Shown: positions 25,445 to 33,458 of the stretch, in pieces
Numbering within the stretch: position 1 is the stretch's first letter
How the letters are laid out: each line of letters starts with the position of its first letter
Assembly: GCF_004336985.1 (NCBI RefSeq)
Contig: NZ_SJUO01000006.1
Location: 57,917-121,916, forward strand
From: Exiguobacterium sp. SL-9
GTDB lineage: Bacteria; Bacillota; Bacilli; Exiguobacteriales; Exiguobacteriaceae
Reading direction: 5' to 3'
Length of the DNA stretch: 64,000 nucleotides
The notes under the pieces: model-generated
The model's input: only the letters and a program-made list of their open reading frames with translations
Database searches by the model: none
What the model was told of the DNA's origin: nothing
Made by a program: the position numbers and the translations under genes

Positions 25445-25463
25445 CCGTAAAAGGTCATGGTGT
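25429..25463 (-). terminator. minus-strand intrinsic terminator
   Basis: ACACCGTGACC/GGTCATGGTGT forms an 11-position stem with one G-T pair. On the minus strand it runs into TTTTTT (from 25435 down). It ends the three-gene small-membrane-protein operon and overlaps the plus-strand stop codon at 25442. Confidence 0.8.
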
Positions 25464-25645
25464 CACACGTCGAGTTGAGAGGCGTGGGCCCGATACTTAC
25501 CGAGCGAATAGGCAGCGCATCCGATGAAAATCATATGTAAACCGATACCAATCAACATCGCATACGGAATGATGGATTTGAACCCAAGTCCGAAGGCCAG
25601 TGCTGCGCTCGATAAGATCATGAAGCTAGGGGTATAGTTTTTCAA
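25463..25645 (-). CDS. 60-aa membrane protein
   Basis: I start it at a TTG (25643-25645), 9 nt after AAAGGAG, rather than at the upstream ATG (25693), because that ATG lies inside the preceding gene. The product (first residues MKNYTPSFMILSSAALAFG) has two hydrophobic helices and a basic C-terminus. It follows the 57-aa gene by 1 nt. Function unknown. Confidence 0.6.
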   Translation of the reverse strand: MKNYTPSFMILSSAALAFGLGFKSIIPYAMLIGIGLHMIFIGCAAYSLGKYRAHASQLDV

Positions 25646-25646
25646 A

Positions 25647-25820
25647 TCAAATGTCTCCTTTACTAGGGTTTGTGGGTTGACGTTGTTTTCCAAACTGATA
25701 GCCGGCGAGTAAAAGGAATGCCATGCTTAAAAACAACGGATAGACAGATTGGATCGCAAGAGCAACAAAGCCAGATATGCTGGATAAGAAACAAAAGAGC
25801 GAAGTGTTGTTCAGTTTCAT
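25647..25820 (-). CDS. 57-aa membrane protein
   Basis: A short ORF with ATG at 25820, sharing ATGA with the end of the 65-aa gene upstream. The product MKLNNTSLFCFLSSISGF... has two hydrophobic helices (about 6-24 and 27-42) and a basic, proline-rich tail. Stop and start of adjoining genes are 1 nt apart, so the three small genes are translationally coupled. No homologue recognised. Confidence 0.6.
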   Translation of the reverse strand: MKLNNTSLFCFLSSISGFVALAIQSVYPLFLSMAFLLLAGYQFGKQRQPTNPSKGDI

Positions 25821-26014
25821 TGTTTATCAACTTTCTTAGGTAAGAAAAGAGAAATCAAGATTATGACAATCGAGATTGCATAAAAGATAAGCGAGAAATC
25901 TTTCATTGCGTCTCTTGATACATGCATTCCGCTGATCATCGCAATTACTAAAAAACCGGACGAAGGCAAAATAGCGATAGCAAACGCAATCCATTGCAGG
26001 TTCTTTCTCGTCAT
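25817..26014 (-). CDS. 65-aa membrane protein
   Basis: First gene of the three-gene operon. AAAGGAAAC precedes the ATG. Two helices (IAFAIAILPSSGFLVIAMI and LIFYAISIVIILISLFL) are separated by a short loop, and the C-terminus is basic (PKKVDKQ). The inside-positive ends suggest a helical hairpin. Function unknown. Confidence 0.65.
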   Translation of the reverse strand: MTRKNLQWIAFAIAILPSSGFLVIAMISGMHVSRDAMKDFSLIFYAISIVIILISLFLPKKVDKQ

Positions 26015-26103
26015 AGAGGTTTCCTTTCTAATTCTTTACTAGTGTCGACTGAGCAGACAATGTTTGATAACCATCCACATTATTACTTGTTTCCCTAAAT
26101 ATA

Positions 26104-26139
26104 ACAGCCCTTCTCAATGATGAGAAGGGCTGTCGTTTT
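26104..26139. terminator. terminator between the small-protein and PTS operons
   Basis: A perfect 13-bp stem ACAGCCCTTCTCA/TGAGAAGGGCTGT with a 4-nt loop follows the PTS EIIC gene on the minus strand and runs into a T tract on the plus strand (26135-26140). Confidence 0.85.
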
Positions 26140-26143
26140 TTGC

Positions 26144-27472
26144 TTAGGCTGACGCTTTGTCTGCGTCTTCTTGTGCTTTCAACTCTTCACCGTACGACAC
26201 ACGGTCTTGCATGCGGACGAATGGGAGATAGACAGCTACGGCCATAGCGATTGTGAGAATCTGTAAGAGCGCTGCACGCCATCCGCCAATCAAGAAACCA
26301 GAGATGACGGGTGGTGTCGTCCACGGCACTTGAAGTGCGTTGAACGGGTCGACCCAGCCCCAAAGGATTGAGAAGTACACCATGAACGATGCAATCGCAG
26401 GTACGATGACGAACGGTACGAACATGATCGGGTTGAACACGATTGGCATCCCGAAGATGACCGGCTCGTTGATGTTGAACAAACTTGGTGCAAGCGAGAG
26501 CTTACCGAGTTGCTTCAAATGAGCCGAACGAGCGACGATGAGTGTTGCGATAATGAAACCGATTGTAATTCCTGATCCACCGAGCTTCGTGAAGACATCG
26601 AGGAACTGGATTGTAACGATTTTTGCGTTCTCACCGGCAACGAGTGTTTCACCCGAATCGAGGATCGCTTGGTTTTGAAGCGCGTTTGCTGTAAGGAGTG
26701 GTCCCATGATACCCATGATGATCGCAGCTCCGTGAATTCCACACCACCACATGACTGACATGAGCACCATGATGATGACGGCTCCAGCGAGTGTGTCCGT
26801 CAAGTTTTGAAGTGGTGCTTGAAGCACGTCATAGACGACTTCTGTGAACGTACGATCTGCAACCGCTTGGAACGTTGCGAACGTCGCAACCGCAAGAGTA
26901 ATGATGGCAAGACCAGGGACGAGTGCTGAGAATGAGTTCGATACGCCCGGTGGAACACCGTCAGGCATTTTAATGCTGATGCCGCGTTTGATGAACTGCG
27001 AATAAATGAATCCGACAACCAATCCGACGACGATGGCAGCGAGGACACCTTGTCCGCCTGTCCATACTTTCGGGATGACTCCGCCAACTGTTTCTCCACC
27101 TTCAGAGAGGACAGACGCTTGTGTGATGATCAAGAACGAGATGATTCCGAGGATACCAGCTGGTACGCCTTCGATCTTCTCATTTTTAACGTACGAGTAA
27201 GCGATTCCAAAAACGCCGATTAAAGCAAGGATGTCAAACGTCGCACCGACGACTTGCGTGAGCGGGAGCGTCCAATCGGCTCCGAACAGACCTGACATGA
27301 ATTCGGCCCAGCCTGGAATTGGGAGCGCGAGGATGAGCAAGAACAATGACCCGATGATCGTCATCGGCATCGTCAGGATGAACCCGTCCTTAATAGCAAG
27401 GACGGGCTTGGCGTTCGCAAAACGAACGAACCCTGGCGTGAATTTTTCAAATACGGTTTCTAAGCGGCTCAT
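26144..27472 (-). CDS. celB: cellobiose/lichenan-type PTS EIIC
   Basis: A 442-aa membrane protein with about ten helices, of the lactose/cellobiose EIIC superfamily. Characteristic stretches are VFEKFTPGFVRFANAKPVLAIKDG at the N-terminus and FNINEPVIFGMPIVFNP, the substrate-site region. Last gene of an operon EIIA-EIIB-GH1-EIIC transcribed leftwards, so it is the sugar channel for the EIIB at 28906 and EIIA at 29211. Symbol by analogy with celB/licC. Confidence 0.92.
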   Translation of the reverse strand: MSRLETVFEKFTPGFVRFANAKPVLAIKDGFILTMPMTIIGSLFLLILALPIPGWAEFMSGLFGADWTLPLTQVVGATFDILALIGVFGIAYSYVKNEKIEGVPAGILGIISFLIITQASVLSEGGETVGGVIPKVWTGGQGVLAAIVVGLVVGFIYSQFIKRGISIKMPDGVPPGVSNSFSALVPGLAIITLAVATFATFQAVADRTFTEVVYDVLQAPLQNLTDTLAGAVIIMVLMSVMWWCGIHGAAIIMGIMGPLLTANALQNQAILDSGETLVAGENAKIVTIQFLDVFTKLGGSGITIGFIIATLIVARSAHLKQLGKLSLAPSLFNINEPVIFGMPIVFNPIMFVPFVIVPAIASFMVYFSILWGWVDPFNALQVPWTTPPVISGFLIGGWRAALLQILTIAMAVAVYLPFVRMQDRVSYGEELKAQEDADKASA

Positions 27473-27483
27473 GGGGAACCTCC

Positions 27484-28899
27484 TTATAGGTTTTCAGCGC
27501 GAGTAGCGATAATGTCTTTGTACCAGTAGAACGATTTTTTCTTCTTACGAGCAAGCCCGTTCGCATGGTCAACGTAGATGAAGCCATATTGCTTCTTATA
27601 TCCGTTGAGCCAGCTGAGAAGATCGATGGCCGACCAAGCGTAGTAGCCTGCGACGTTGATGCCTTGTTCGACCGCATGTTTCACGGCGCGTAAGTGACCT
27701 TCGATATATTCGATGCGTGGGTCGTCGAGGATTTCTCCGTCAACGATTGGGTCGACATCACCGAGACCGTTCTCTGTGATGTAGATTTTCACGTCGCCGT
27801 AACGATCTTTAAGCATGTGCATGCCGTCAAGGAACGCTTCCGGTGAGATTTCCCAAGCCCATTTCGTGTAAACCTTATCATCCATCATGACAGTTTTATA
27901 GACACCGTCGAATGAAGGGTTACCCGGGCGGCCTGTCGAGTTCTCACGGCCACCGGCCATGACGAGTGCCGAGTCATTTTTCATGACACGTTGCGGGCTG
28001 TAGTAGTTGAGGCCGATGAAGTCGTTCATCGAAGCTGTGCGCTTCAAGAGGTCGAGTTCTTCATCTGTCATCTCAGGGAGAAGGCCTTGCTCTTCAAGCC
28101 CTTTCACGACGTATTCTGGGTATTCGCCTTTCAAAATCGGGTCATAGAACCAGTGTGTCGAGTAGGCGTTCGCATGCATTTCCGCGAACTTGTTCTCTTC
28201 TGCGTCATCGATGCTGAAGGCTGGGTTGAATACGTGTGTAATCCCGATTTCGCCCTCATATCCGTTTTGTTTGAACAACTCGACGGCACGAGCGTGAGCG
28301 ACGAAGACGTGGTGCGTCGTTTGGAAGTATCCTTTGACGTCGCCTTCGATGCCTGGTGGGTGTGCCCCAGTCAAGTAGCCGAGCGAGCAGAAGATGACTG
28401 CTTCGTTGAACGTGATCCAGTGACGGACCCGGTCGCCGAACGATTGGAAACAAGTATCGGCGAAACGGACGAATGCGTCAACCGTGGCCGGATTTTTCCA
28501 GCCGCCTGTCTCTTCAAGCGCTTGCGGAAGGTCCCAGTGGTAGAGTGTCACGAATGGGACGATGTTGTGCTTCAAGCACTCATCGATCAAGTTGTTATAA
28601 AACTCAAGTCCTTTTTCGTTTACCTCGCCTGTACCGTTCGGGAAGATGCGCGGCCATGAGATCGAGAAGCGATATGATTCGAGTCCCATCTCTGCCATGA
28701 GCGCGATGTCTTCTTTATAACGGTGGTAATGGTCGACTGCGACGTCGCCGTTCGTATCTTCAAATGTTTTTCCAGGAATTTTCGAGAAGACGTCCCAGTT
28801 TGAGAGTCCTTTCCCGTCCTCGTTCCATGCGCCTTCGACTTGGTAAGAAGCCGAAGCGGCGCCGAACAAGAAATTGTTTGGCATTTTCAAAGTGGTCAC
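27484..28899 (-). CDS. bglH: 6-phospho-beta-glucosidase (GH1)
   Basis: A 471-aa GH1 enzyme. N-terminal signature is FLFGAASASYQVEGAWNEDG; acid/base E166 lies in TFNEAV (the usual Pro is Ala); the nucleophile is in ITENGLG (near 370). Length and C-terminal KKKSFYWYKDI match the phosphoglycoside clade. In the cytoplasm it splits phosphorylated cellobiose made by the PTS into glucose and glucose 6-phosphate. The Ala after the catalytic Glu is unusual but not disabling. Confidence 0.9.
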   Translation of the reverse strand: MTTLKMPNNFLFGAASASYQVEGAWNEDGKGLSNWDVFSKIPGKTFEDTNGDVAVDHYHRYKEDIALMAEMGLESYRFSISWPRIFPNGTGEVNEKGLEFYNNLIDECLKHNIVPFVTLYHWDLPQALEETGGWKNPATVDAFVRFADTCFQSFGDRVRHWITFNEAVIFCSLGYLTGAHPPGIEGDVKGYFQTTHHVFVAHARAVELFKQNGYEGEIGITHVFNPAFSIDDAEENKFAEMHANAYSTHWFYDPILKGEYPEYVVKGLEEQGLLPEMTDEELDLLKRTASMNDFIGLNYYSPQRVMKNDSALVMAGGRENSTGRPGNPSFDGVYKTVMMDDKVYTKWAWEISPEAFLDGMHMLKDRYGDVKIYITENGLGDVDPIVDGEILDDPRIEYIEGHLRAVKHAVEQGINVAGYYAWSAIDLLSWLNGYKKQYGFIYVDHANGLARKKKKSFYWYKDIIATRAENL

Positions 28900-28905
28900 C
28901 TCAGT

Positions 28906-29214
28906 TTATTTATTTACGAGTTTCAATGCGTGGTCTAATACTTTCGTTCCGTTCATCATGCCGTAGTCGACTGTGTTGATGACGTCGATTGGAACGCCTT
29001 TAGGCTCACAGATCTGTTTGCCTTTCGAGAGCAAGTATTTCACTTGTGGTCCGAGAAGCGCGACGTCGAGGTGGTCGACATACGTTTCCATTTCTGATTC
29101 TGGGTAAGCTGCGATTTCAGCATCAATGCCTCGTTCAGCGGCAACCGCTTTCATTTTTTCTACTAACATACTTGTTGACATACCTGCTGCGCAGAAGAGT
29201 CCGATTTTCATCAT
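28906..29214 (-). CDS. celA: PTS EIIB, lactose/cellobiose type
   Basis: A 102-aa protein with an N-terminal phospho-cysteine loop (GLFCAAGMSTSMLVEKM, Cys about residue 8). It takes phosphate from EIIA and passes it to the sugar. It overlaps the EIIA gene by 4 bp and precedes the GH1 gene. The length is the family norm. Symbol by analogy. Confidence 0.92.
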   Translation of the reverse strand: MMKIGLFCAAGMSTSMLVEKMKAVAAERGIDAEIAAYPESEMETYVDHLDVALLGPQVKYLLSKGKQICEPKGVPIDVINTVDYGMMNGTKVLDHALKLVNK

Positions 29215-29558
29215 TTTTGATCCATTCCTTTCAATTGGTTGATTTCGTTTTGCATGTTCATCATATAACCGAGCATCTCTTTTACGAGAATCGTGTTCAT
29301 CAAGTGATCTTGCGCGTGCACCATGAGGACGCCGACCGTGGCCGTTTTCCCTTGTGCCTCGAGCGTGACGAATTTCGTCTGGATGGCGTGTGCTTCTTTC
29401 AAAGTCGCGTCGCCGGCTTTCACTGCTTCCGCCGCTTCCTCCGCTTTGCCTTCTTGCATCAAGAGCATCGCGTGATGGTAGCTCGCTTTGGCGTCGCCTG
29501 AAAGGGCGATTAAACCGAAGATATCTTCGGGAGTAATTTCGATTGTTTCAGAAACCAT
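29211..29558 (-). CDS. celC: PTS EIIA, lactose/cellobiose type
   Basis: The start at 29558 is set by AAGGAGAGATACT; the frame extends 30 nt further without a site. The 115-aa helical protein has the phosphohistidine motif VHAQDHLM. First gene of the cellobiose-type PTS operon, about 30 nt after the GntR operator and promoter. Accepts phosphate from HPr. Confidence 0.9.
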   Translation of the reverse strand: MVSETIEITPEDIFGLIALSGDAKASYHHAMLLMQEGKAEEAAEAVKAGDATLKEAHAIQTKFVTLEAQGKTATVGVLMVHAQDHLMNTILVKEMLGYMMNMQNEINQLKGMDQK

Positions 29559-29589
29559 AGTATCTCTCCTTTTTGTATGGATAACCAAA

Positions 29590-29606
29590 ATTCATAGGTA
29601 CAAATT
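29590..29606 (-). promoter_or_regulatory. GntR operator before the PTS operon
   Basis: ATTCATAGGTACAAATT on the plus strand; on the minus strand this reads AATTTGTACCTATGAAT. The same sequence, with GG for CC in the middle, precedes the GntR gene (30447-30463). It lies between the promoter and the EIIA start, so a bound repressor would block transcription. Confidence 0.75.
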
Positions 29607-29616
29607 CTACAAGTTG

Positions 29617-29645
29617 ATAGTAGCACGATACCGCTTACATGTAAA
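29617..29645 (-). promoter_or_regulatory. PTS operon promoter with cre-like site
   Basis: On the minus strand TTTACA, 17 nt, TACTAT. The spacer contains TGTAAGCGGTATCG, which resembles the CcpA cre consensus in its left half. The GntR operator lies 11 nt beyond the -10. Catabolite control is inferred. Confidence 0.7.
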
Positions 29646-29678
29646 CCCTTTCTTTTCGTCCAAAATGTGAACATAAGA

Positions 29679-29712
29679 AAACGCACGCGAGAACAATCTC
29701 TCGAGTGCGTTT
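29679..29712 (-). terminator. intrinsic terminator of the GntR gene
   Basis: AAACGCACGCGAGA/TCTCTCGAGTGCGTTT pairs over about 14 positions with one mismatch. It overlaps the stop codon of the minus-strand regulator and is followed by TTTTCTT. Confidence 0.8.
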
Positions 29713-30421
29713 AGGACTTGATGTTAGAGACTTTGAGCATCTTCACATGGCGGAAATGATGTGTCGAGCGCGATACGTCGAAGATTTGACCGTTCGTCAA
29801 ATAGACGGTGTTGTCGACGAGGAGGGCCGGGTCGTTTTCGTGCAATCCTAGCAACTCCGCGTCTTCCTTGTTTAAGAAGTCGGCGTAAATGACACGGTCG
29901 GCAAAGCCGATGGCGAGCTTTTGGTCGTTGCGGAAGTAGTTGTAGATCGACTTCTCGGTGATGTTCCGGTCGAGATAGACGACGAGGTCTTTTCGGAAAT
30001 AGGAGTCCTCGACCGAGAACGGGTGGTCATCGACGAGCCGGAGACGTTTGACGTAGTAGACGGGTGTCCCGACGTTACACTTCATCCGTTCGGAGACTTC
30101 ATCGTTCGCTGTCGTCAATTCAAAATCAAGTACTCGCGTCTCGACTTTCCGTCCACTGAAGTCGCTTGTGAGACCTTGTAACTTCTCGAGGTTCACGTAA
30201 TCGCTCATGTAATGGTCACGGACGAAGACGCCGCTCCCTTGGACTTGATAGACATAACCTTTGTTGACGAGAATCTCAATTGCTTTTCGAATTGTATTGC
30301 GGCTGACGCCATATTTTGTGGCGTATTCGTCCTCGGTGAGGAGCTTGTTCGTATGTTGATAGACGTGATTCATAATGTCCGTCTCAATCTGTTCAGCGAC
30401 TTGTTTATACTTTGGAGCCAT
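29711..30421 (-). CDS. GntR-family (UTRA) repressor of the cellobiose PTS
   Basis: The start at 30421 is set by GAAAGGTG; a GTG 12 nt upstream would overlap the site. The 236-aa protein has an N-terminal winged helix (YATKYGVSRNTIRKAIEILVNKGYVYQVQGSGVFV) and a C-terminal UTRA effector domain (VETRVLDFEL, YYVKRLRLVDDHPFSVEDSYF). Related proteins respond to phosphosugars. Identical operators before its own gene and before the PTS operon support autoregulation and repression of that operon. Confidence 0.9.
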   Translation of the reverse strand: MAPKYKQVAEQIETDIMNHVYQHTNKLLTEDEYATKYGVSRNTIRKAIEILVNKGYVYQVQGSGVFVRDHYMSDYVNLEKLQGLTSDFSGRKVETRVLDFELTTANDEVSERMKCNVGTPVYYVKRLRLVDDHPFSVEDSYFRKDLVVYLDRNITEKSIYNYFRNDQKLAIGFADRVIYADFLNKEDAELLGLHENDPALLVDNTVYLTNGQIFDVSRSTHHFRHVKMLKVSNIKS

Positions 30422-30446
30422 CAGGGTCTGCACCTTTCATATAAAA

Positions 30447-30463
30447 AATTTGTAGGTATGAAT
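30447..30463 (-). promoter_or_regulatory. GntR operator before its own gene
   Basis: AATTTGTAGGTATGAAT, near-palindromic (ATTTGTA/TATGAAT). 15 of 17 positions match the minus-strand reading of the site at 29590-29606. Autoregulatory site, inferred. Confidence 0.75.
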
Positions 30464-30629
30464 ACGCTAACAGTATATCAGAAATTGAATCGGGGTGGCG
30501 GACAATCCTTCGGCAATTGTTGAAAAACGTCGAACGATTCATTGCGAGAATATTTGGAAAATATGAAACAATTAGGTGATAGGGCACGTATGAGTAAGGT
30601 AAGCATTGTAATGAAAGGGTGTGCCTTAA

Positions 30630-31064
30630 GTGAAAGAGACACGTTGGTATATGGAGGAGGATACATGGGGGAAGTCACCTCTTCGTATAAGCTATGCTTC
30701 CCTTGCGTTCGCATCAATGGCGCTCGCTATATCCTATTTCGGAAGTTACTTATGGTTGACCATTCCGCTTGTCGTGATTGGAATCGCCATGATTGTGTTG
30801 GATGTGAAAAAGTATCGAATGCGGCGTACACATATAAGCGAACGTGATTTAGTACGATTACTTAAGTGGGATCTCGTATATGATTTGGTGAGCTCAACGA
30901 TTCTCATTTCAATAACTGTAACGCTCCTCCTCTTGAAATATGACAGTTTGACGCTATTCATTGTACTGCTCCTATGGGTAGTGTTCGGCCGATCATTCCA
31001 GAAGCAGATGAGTGAACGTATCCCACTGTTAGAGGAATCAGGGAAGGAACGATTGAAGAGATGA
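30630..31064 (+). CDS. array protein 1: four-helix membrane protein
   Basis: A GTG start at 30630 follows AAGGGTG. The 144-aa product has two helix pairs (SYASLAFASMALAIS and WLTIPLVVIGIAMIVL; then LVSSTILISITVTLLLLK and LTLFIVLLLWVVF), a basic loop (KKYRMRRTH) and a charged tail. First of six tandem genes with this architecture and low pairwise identity. Nothing is known of the function. It ends in an ATGA overlap with the next gene. Confidence 0.7.
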   Translation: MKETRWYMEEDTWGKSPLRISYASLAFASMALAISYFGSYLWLTIPLVVIGIAMIVLDVKKYRMRRTHISERDLVRLLKWDLVYDLVSSTILISITVTLLLLKYDSLTLFIVLLLWVVFGRSFQKQMSERIPLLEESGKERLKR

Positions 31065-31489
31065 ATGAGCGGATGATACAAGAGAAGGCATGGGCCCGAC
31101 TTTTCGATCAATGGATTTTTGGTCTTTTTGGAACATTTTTTGTCCTGATGTTACCAATCAGTTTCTGGACGGTTGAACTCAAGTGGGGCGCCCTGTACAT
31201 CGCTTGTACACTCATTCCACTTAATCTTTTATATATGAAACGCTATCGTATGCGCCTAACATTCCACCCAGAATTGAAGGGGTTGTATCGTCGCCAACTT
31301 GCTCGAGATGGCATAAACAGTGTCGCATTTTTTCTTGGATTGAATCATGGGATTTTGTTCACATCAAACGTGGCGTACGTATACGTGATGATCTTCATCG
31401 GAGGCGCCTTCCTATGGACGTGGAACGTTGAAACGCAAACGAAACGTCATGATATAAAGTATAAACAGTTAAACAAGGAGGCGATTTAA
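31061..31489 (+). CDS. array protein 2: four-helix membrane protein
   Basis: A 142-aa member. The loop after helix pair 1 is MKRYRMRLTFHPELKG, very like array protein 1 (KKYRMRRTHISERD), which supports common ancestry. The tail QTKRHDIKYKQLN matches the family's HD pattern. Coupled to array protein 1 by ATGA; the next gene starts 2 nt after its stop. Confidence 0.7.
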   Translation: MNERMIQEKAWARLFDQWIFGLFGTFFVLMLPISFWTVELKWGALYIACTLIPLNLLYMKRYRMRLTFHPELKGLYRRQLARDGINSVAFFLGLNHGILFTSNVAYVYVMIFIGGAFLWTWNVETQTKRHDIKYKQLNKEAI

Positions 31490-31490
31490 G

Positions 31491-31940
31491 ATGGAGCGGG
31501 ACGTGAGATGGGTTCAACGGATGCGACGTTATGGGGCACCCGTCCTCATTCTGTATGTCACAGCTTTCATCGTCGCCTTGTTGTTGGAGAAAATGTGGCT
31601 CATTCCCATCATGGGCTCGGTCTCTTTCATCATCGTTGTGACAGGCTATAAAGAAATGCGCATCATGTGGAGGGTGACGGAGCATCCTAAGGCGCATCGG
31701 ATCCTCATGCTCCAATTCGTTTTTGAACTGCTGGACGCACTTTTGTTGACGACACTCATGGTGACGCTGCTGACAGCGGAAGATCTCGGTCTTTTGATTG
31801 GTCTCTTTTTTGGGATATGGGGAGTGTTGAGTCCGATTCGGCGGAAGTGGTTTGTCAAAAAACTTAAACAAGTTGGGCCAGAGCTGCCGACGTATGAGGA
31901 AGTGATTGAAGGGAGGGTCCCGAATGGATCGTCAATTTGA
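31491..31940 (+). CDS. array protein 3: four-helix membrane protein
   Basis: A 149-aa member with a strong AAGGAGG site. Helix pairs are VLILYVTAFIVALLL with LIPIMGSVSFIIVV, and ALLLTTLMVTLL with LGLLIGLFFGIWGV. The loop is KEMRIMWRVTEHPKAHRILMLQ, and the tail is LPTYEEVIEG. Overlaps array protein 4 by 17 bp. Confidence 0.7.
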   Translation: MERDVRWVQRMRRYGAPVLILYVTAFIVALLLEKMWLIPIMGSVSFIIVVTGYKEMRIMWRVTEHPKAHRILMLQFVFELLDALLLTTLMVTLLTAEDLGLLIGLFFGIWGVLSPIRRKWFVKKLKQVGPELPTYEEVIEGRVPNGSSI

Positions 31941-32394
31941 TATCTCGTTAGAACGTGCCAAACAATTCGAACGGGTCTTTAGCTGGCCGATCCTATTCAT
32001 TTTCTTGATTTCGTTAATCGTTATGTTATGGACACAGGCGACGTGGGTCATCCCAGTCATGTTGATCGTATCTATGGGAAAGGCCTATAAAGGATACATG
32101 GAATATCGAGTCGTGCGTCATTTTGCCGACCATCAGGCCGTCGTGCAGGTGTTACGTTACCGACTCGTTGACTGCTGGATTAAGGCCGCTTCATTATTTG
32201 CGCTGTTCATTCCGCTGTACGTAAACGAGGGTGCCTTTATTTTAACTGGCGGTGTAGTCGCCCTTTGGAATTTAACAGGATCTTATCGGGAGAAAAAATG
32301 GAAACAACGAATCAATCTGCATCAACCGCAGTTGTTAACCTATTCAGAAATCTTGGAACAAGAGGATGACGCATGGGACGATCACCAAAAATAA
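31924..32394 (+). CDS. array protein 4: four-helix membrane protein
   Basis: The start at 31924 follows GGGAGGG and is preferred to the frame start at 31906. 156 aa. Loop: GYMEYRVVRHFADHQAVVQVLRYR, parallel to the loops of proteins 3 and 5. The tail LLTYSEILEQED is nearly the same as in protein 3 (LPTYEEVIEG). Start lies within the end of protein 3, so translation is coupled. Confidence 0.7.
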   Translation: MDRQFDISLERAKQFERVFSWPILFIFLISLIVMLWTQATWVIPVMLIVSMGKAYKGYMEYRVVRHFADHQAVVQVLRYRLVDCWIKAASLFALFIPLYVNEGAFILTGGVVALWNLTGSYREKKWKQRINLHQPQLLTYSEILEQEDDAWDDHQK

Positions 32395-32451
32395 CAATAC
32401 ATTTTTAAAAAGTCGAAGTGTTGTGAAGAATTGATTGAAAGGATGAGTTGA

Positions 32452-32961
32452 ATGGAACTATCACCGCAATCCAAACAACAGATTGATACGGTTCTTCGAT
32501 TTGAAAAGTGGACCGGTTGGGGTTTTGGCATCCTGGCTGTTTCTGCAATCGTTGGAATGCTCGTTTACGCATCGTACTGGGACATGCCAGATTCATTTTT
32601 CCTCGTATTCTTAGTAGCGATTTTCGTTCTTCTGTTTAGTATCGAAACCGCTCGATTCTTCATGTGGCTCCGGTTCGTGAAAAACGAAAAAGCACGGAAG
32701 CTGCTCACGCTGCGATATACGGTTTATTTGATTGGGTTTAGCGCGATTGGATACTACGGGATTGTCGTATTTTATGAGACGACACAACCACAAACGTTCC
32801 AGGCATTCTTGTTGTCGCAAGCCTTTTTCTGGGGAGCTGCCTTTTTAGGGAGATGGCTCGACCGCATCATCCAAAAGCATGACGGTCATTATTTGACGGG
32901 AGAGGACTTAAAATTGATTCGAGAAGCCCGTGAGATTGAGCAGGAACGAGAGCATGGATAA
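32452..32961 (+). CDS. array protein 5: four-helix membrane protein
   Basis: A 169-aa member, 57 nt after the previous stop, with GAAAGGATG as its site. Helices include FGILAVSAIVGMLVYA, FLVFLVAIFVLLFSIE, YTVYLIGFSAIGYYGIV and FLLSQAFFWGAAFLG. The tail is IQKHDGHYLTGEDLKLIREA, nearest to that of protein 6 (LDDHYVTEAELREE) and the partial gene at the left edge (IDPEHVTNHEL). Confidence 0.7.
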   Translation: MELSPQSKQQIDTVLRFEKWTGWGFGILAVSAIVGMLVYASYWDMPDSFFLVFLVAIFVLLFSIETARFFMWLRFVKNEKARKLLTLRYTVYLIGFSAIGYYGIVVFYETTQPQTFQAFLLSQAFFWGAAFLGRWLDRIIQKHDGHYLTGEDLKLIREAREIEQEREHG

Positions 32962-33424
32962 GCGCAGCCAAATGCGTGAATTGACGGCGTTCGATCAGAG
33001 AAAGCATTCCACACACGTGTTCTTGTCAGCGGTGTTGGCCGTGCTTCTATTTTTCTCAATGGAATATAATTGGCTATCACCAATGACAGTCATATTTCTC
33101 AGCATCGCAGCGGGCCTGCCTGATTTTCGCAAGATGTGGCAACGAGAGAACATCAAAAAGCAATTTTTGCAGTCGGATGCAGCAAAGCGGCTCATTCACC
33201 TCAACTCGATCTTTGGGCTCGTGACGTTACCCTTCTTCTTATTGTGGGTTTACGCATTGCTCACGGATCTCATTTCACTCCAAACGTTCGCCTTGATTGG
33301 TCTAGGGGGATACATGCTTGCCATTTTCGAGCATCGTCTGTATGAACGGCATATGGCTCAACTCGATGATCACTACGTCACGGAAGCCGAATTGAGAGAA
33401 GAACAAAAATGGGGGAGCGCTTGA
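32954..33424 (+). CDS. array protein 6: four-helix membrane protein
   Basis: The start at 32954 overlaps the end of protein 5 by 8 bp. 156 aa, tail LDDHYVTEAELREEQKW. The loop is DFRKMWQRENIKKQFLQSDAAKRLI. Last of the six array genes; a small GC hairpin (AGCGCTTGAGCGCT, about 33416-33429) spans its stop codon without a U tract. The next gene follows 34 nt later. Confidence 0.7.
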   Translation: MDKRSQMRELTAFDQRKHSTHVFLSAVLAVLLFFSMEYNWLSPMTVIFLSIAAGLPDFRKMWQRENIKKQFLQSDAAKRLIHLNSIFGLVTLPFFLLWVYALLTDLISLQTFALIGLGGYMLAIFEHRLYERHMAQLDDHYVTEAELREEQKWGSA

Positions 33425-33458
33425 GCGCTTCCTCTTGATGGTTGAGGGGGAAGAACTG

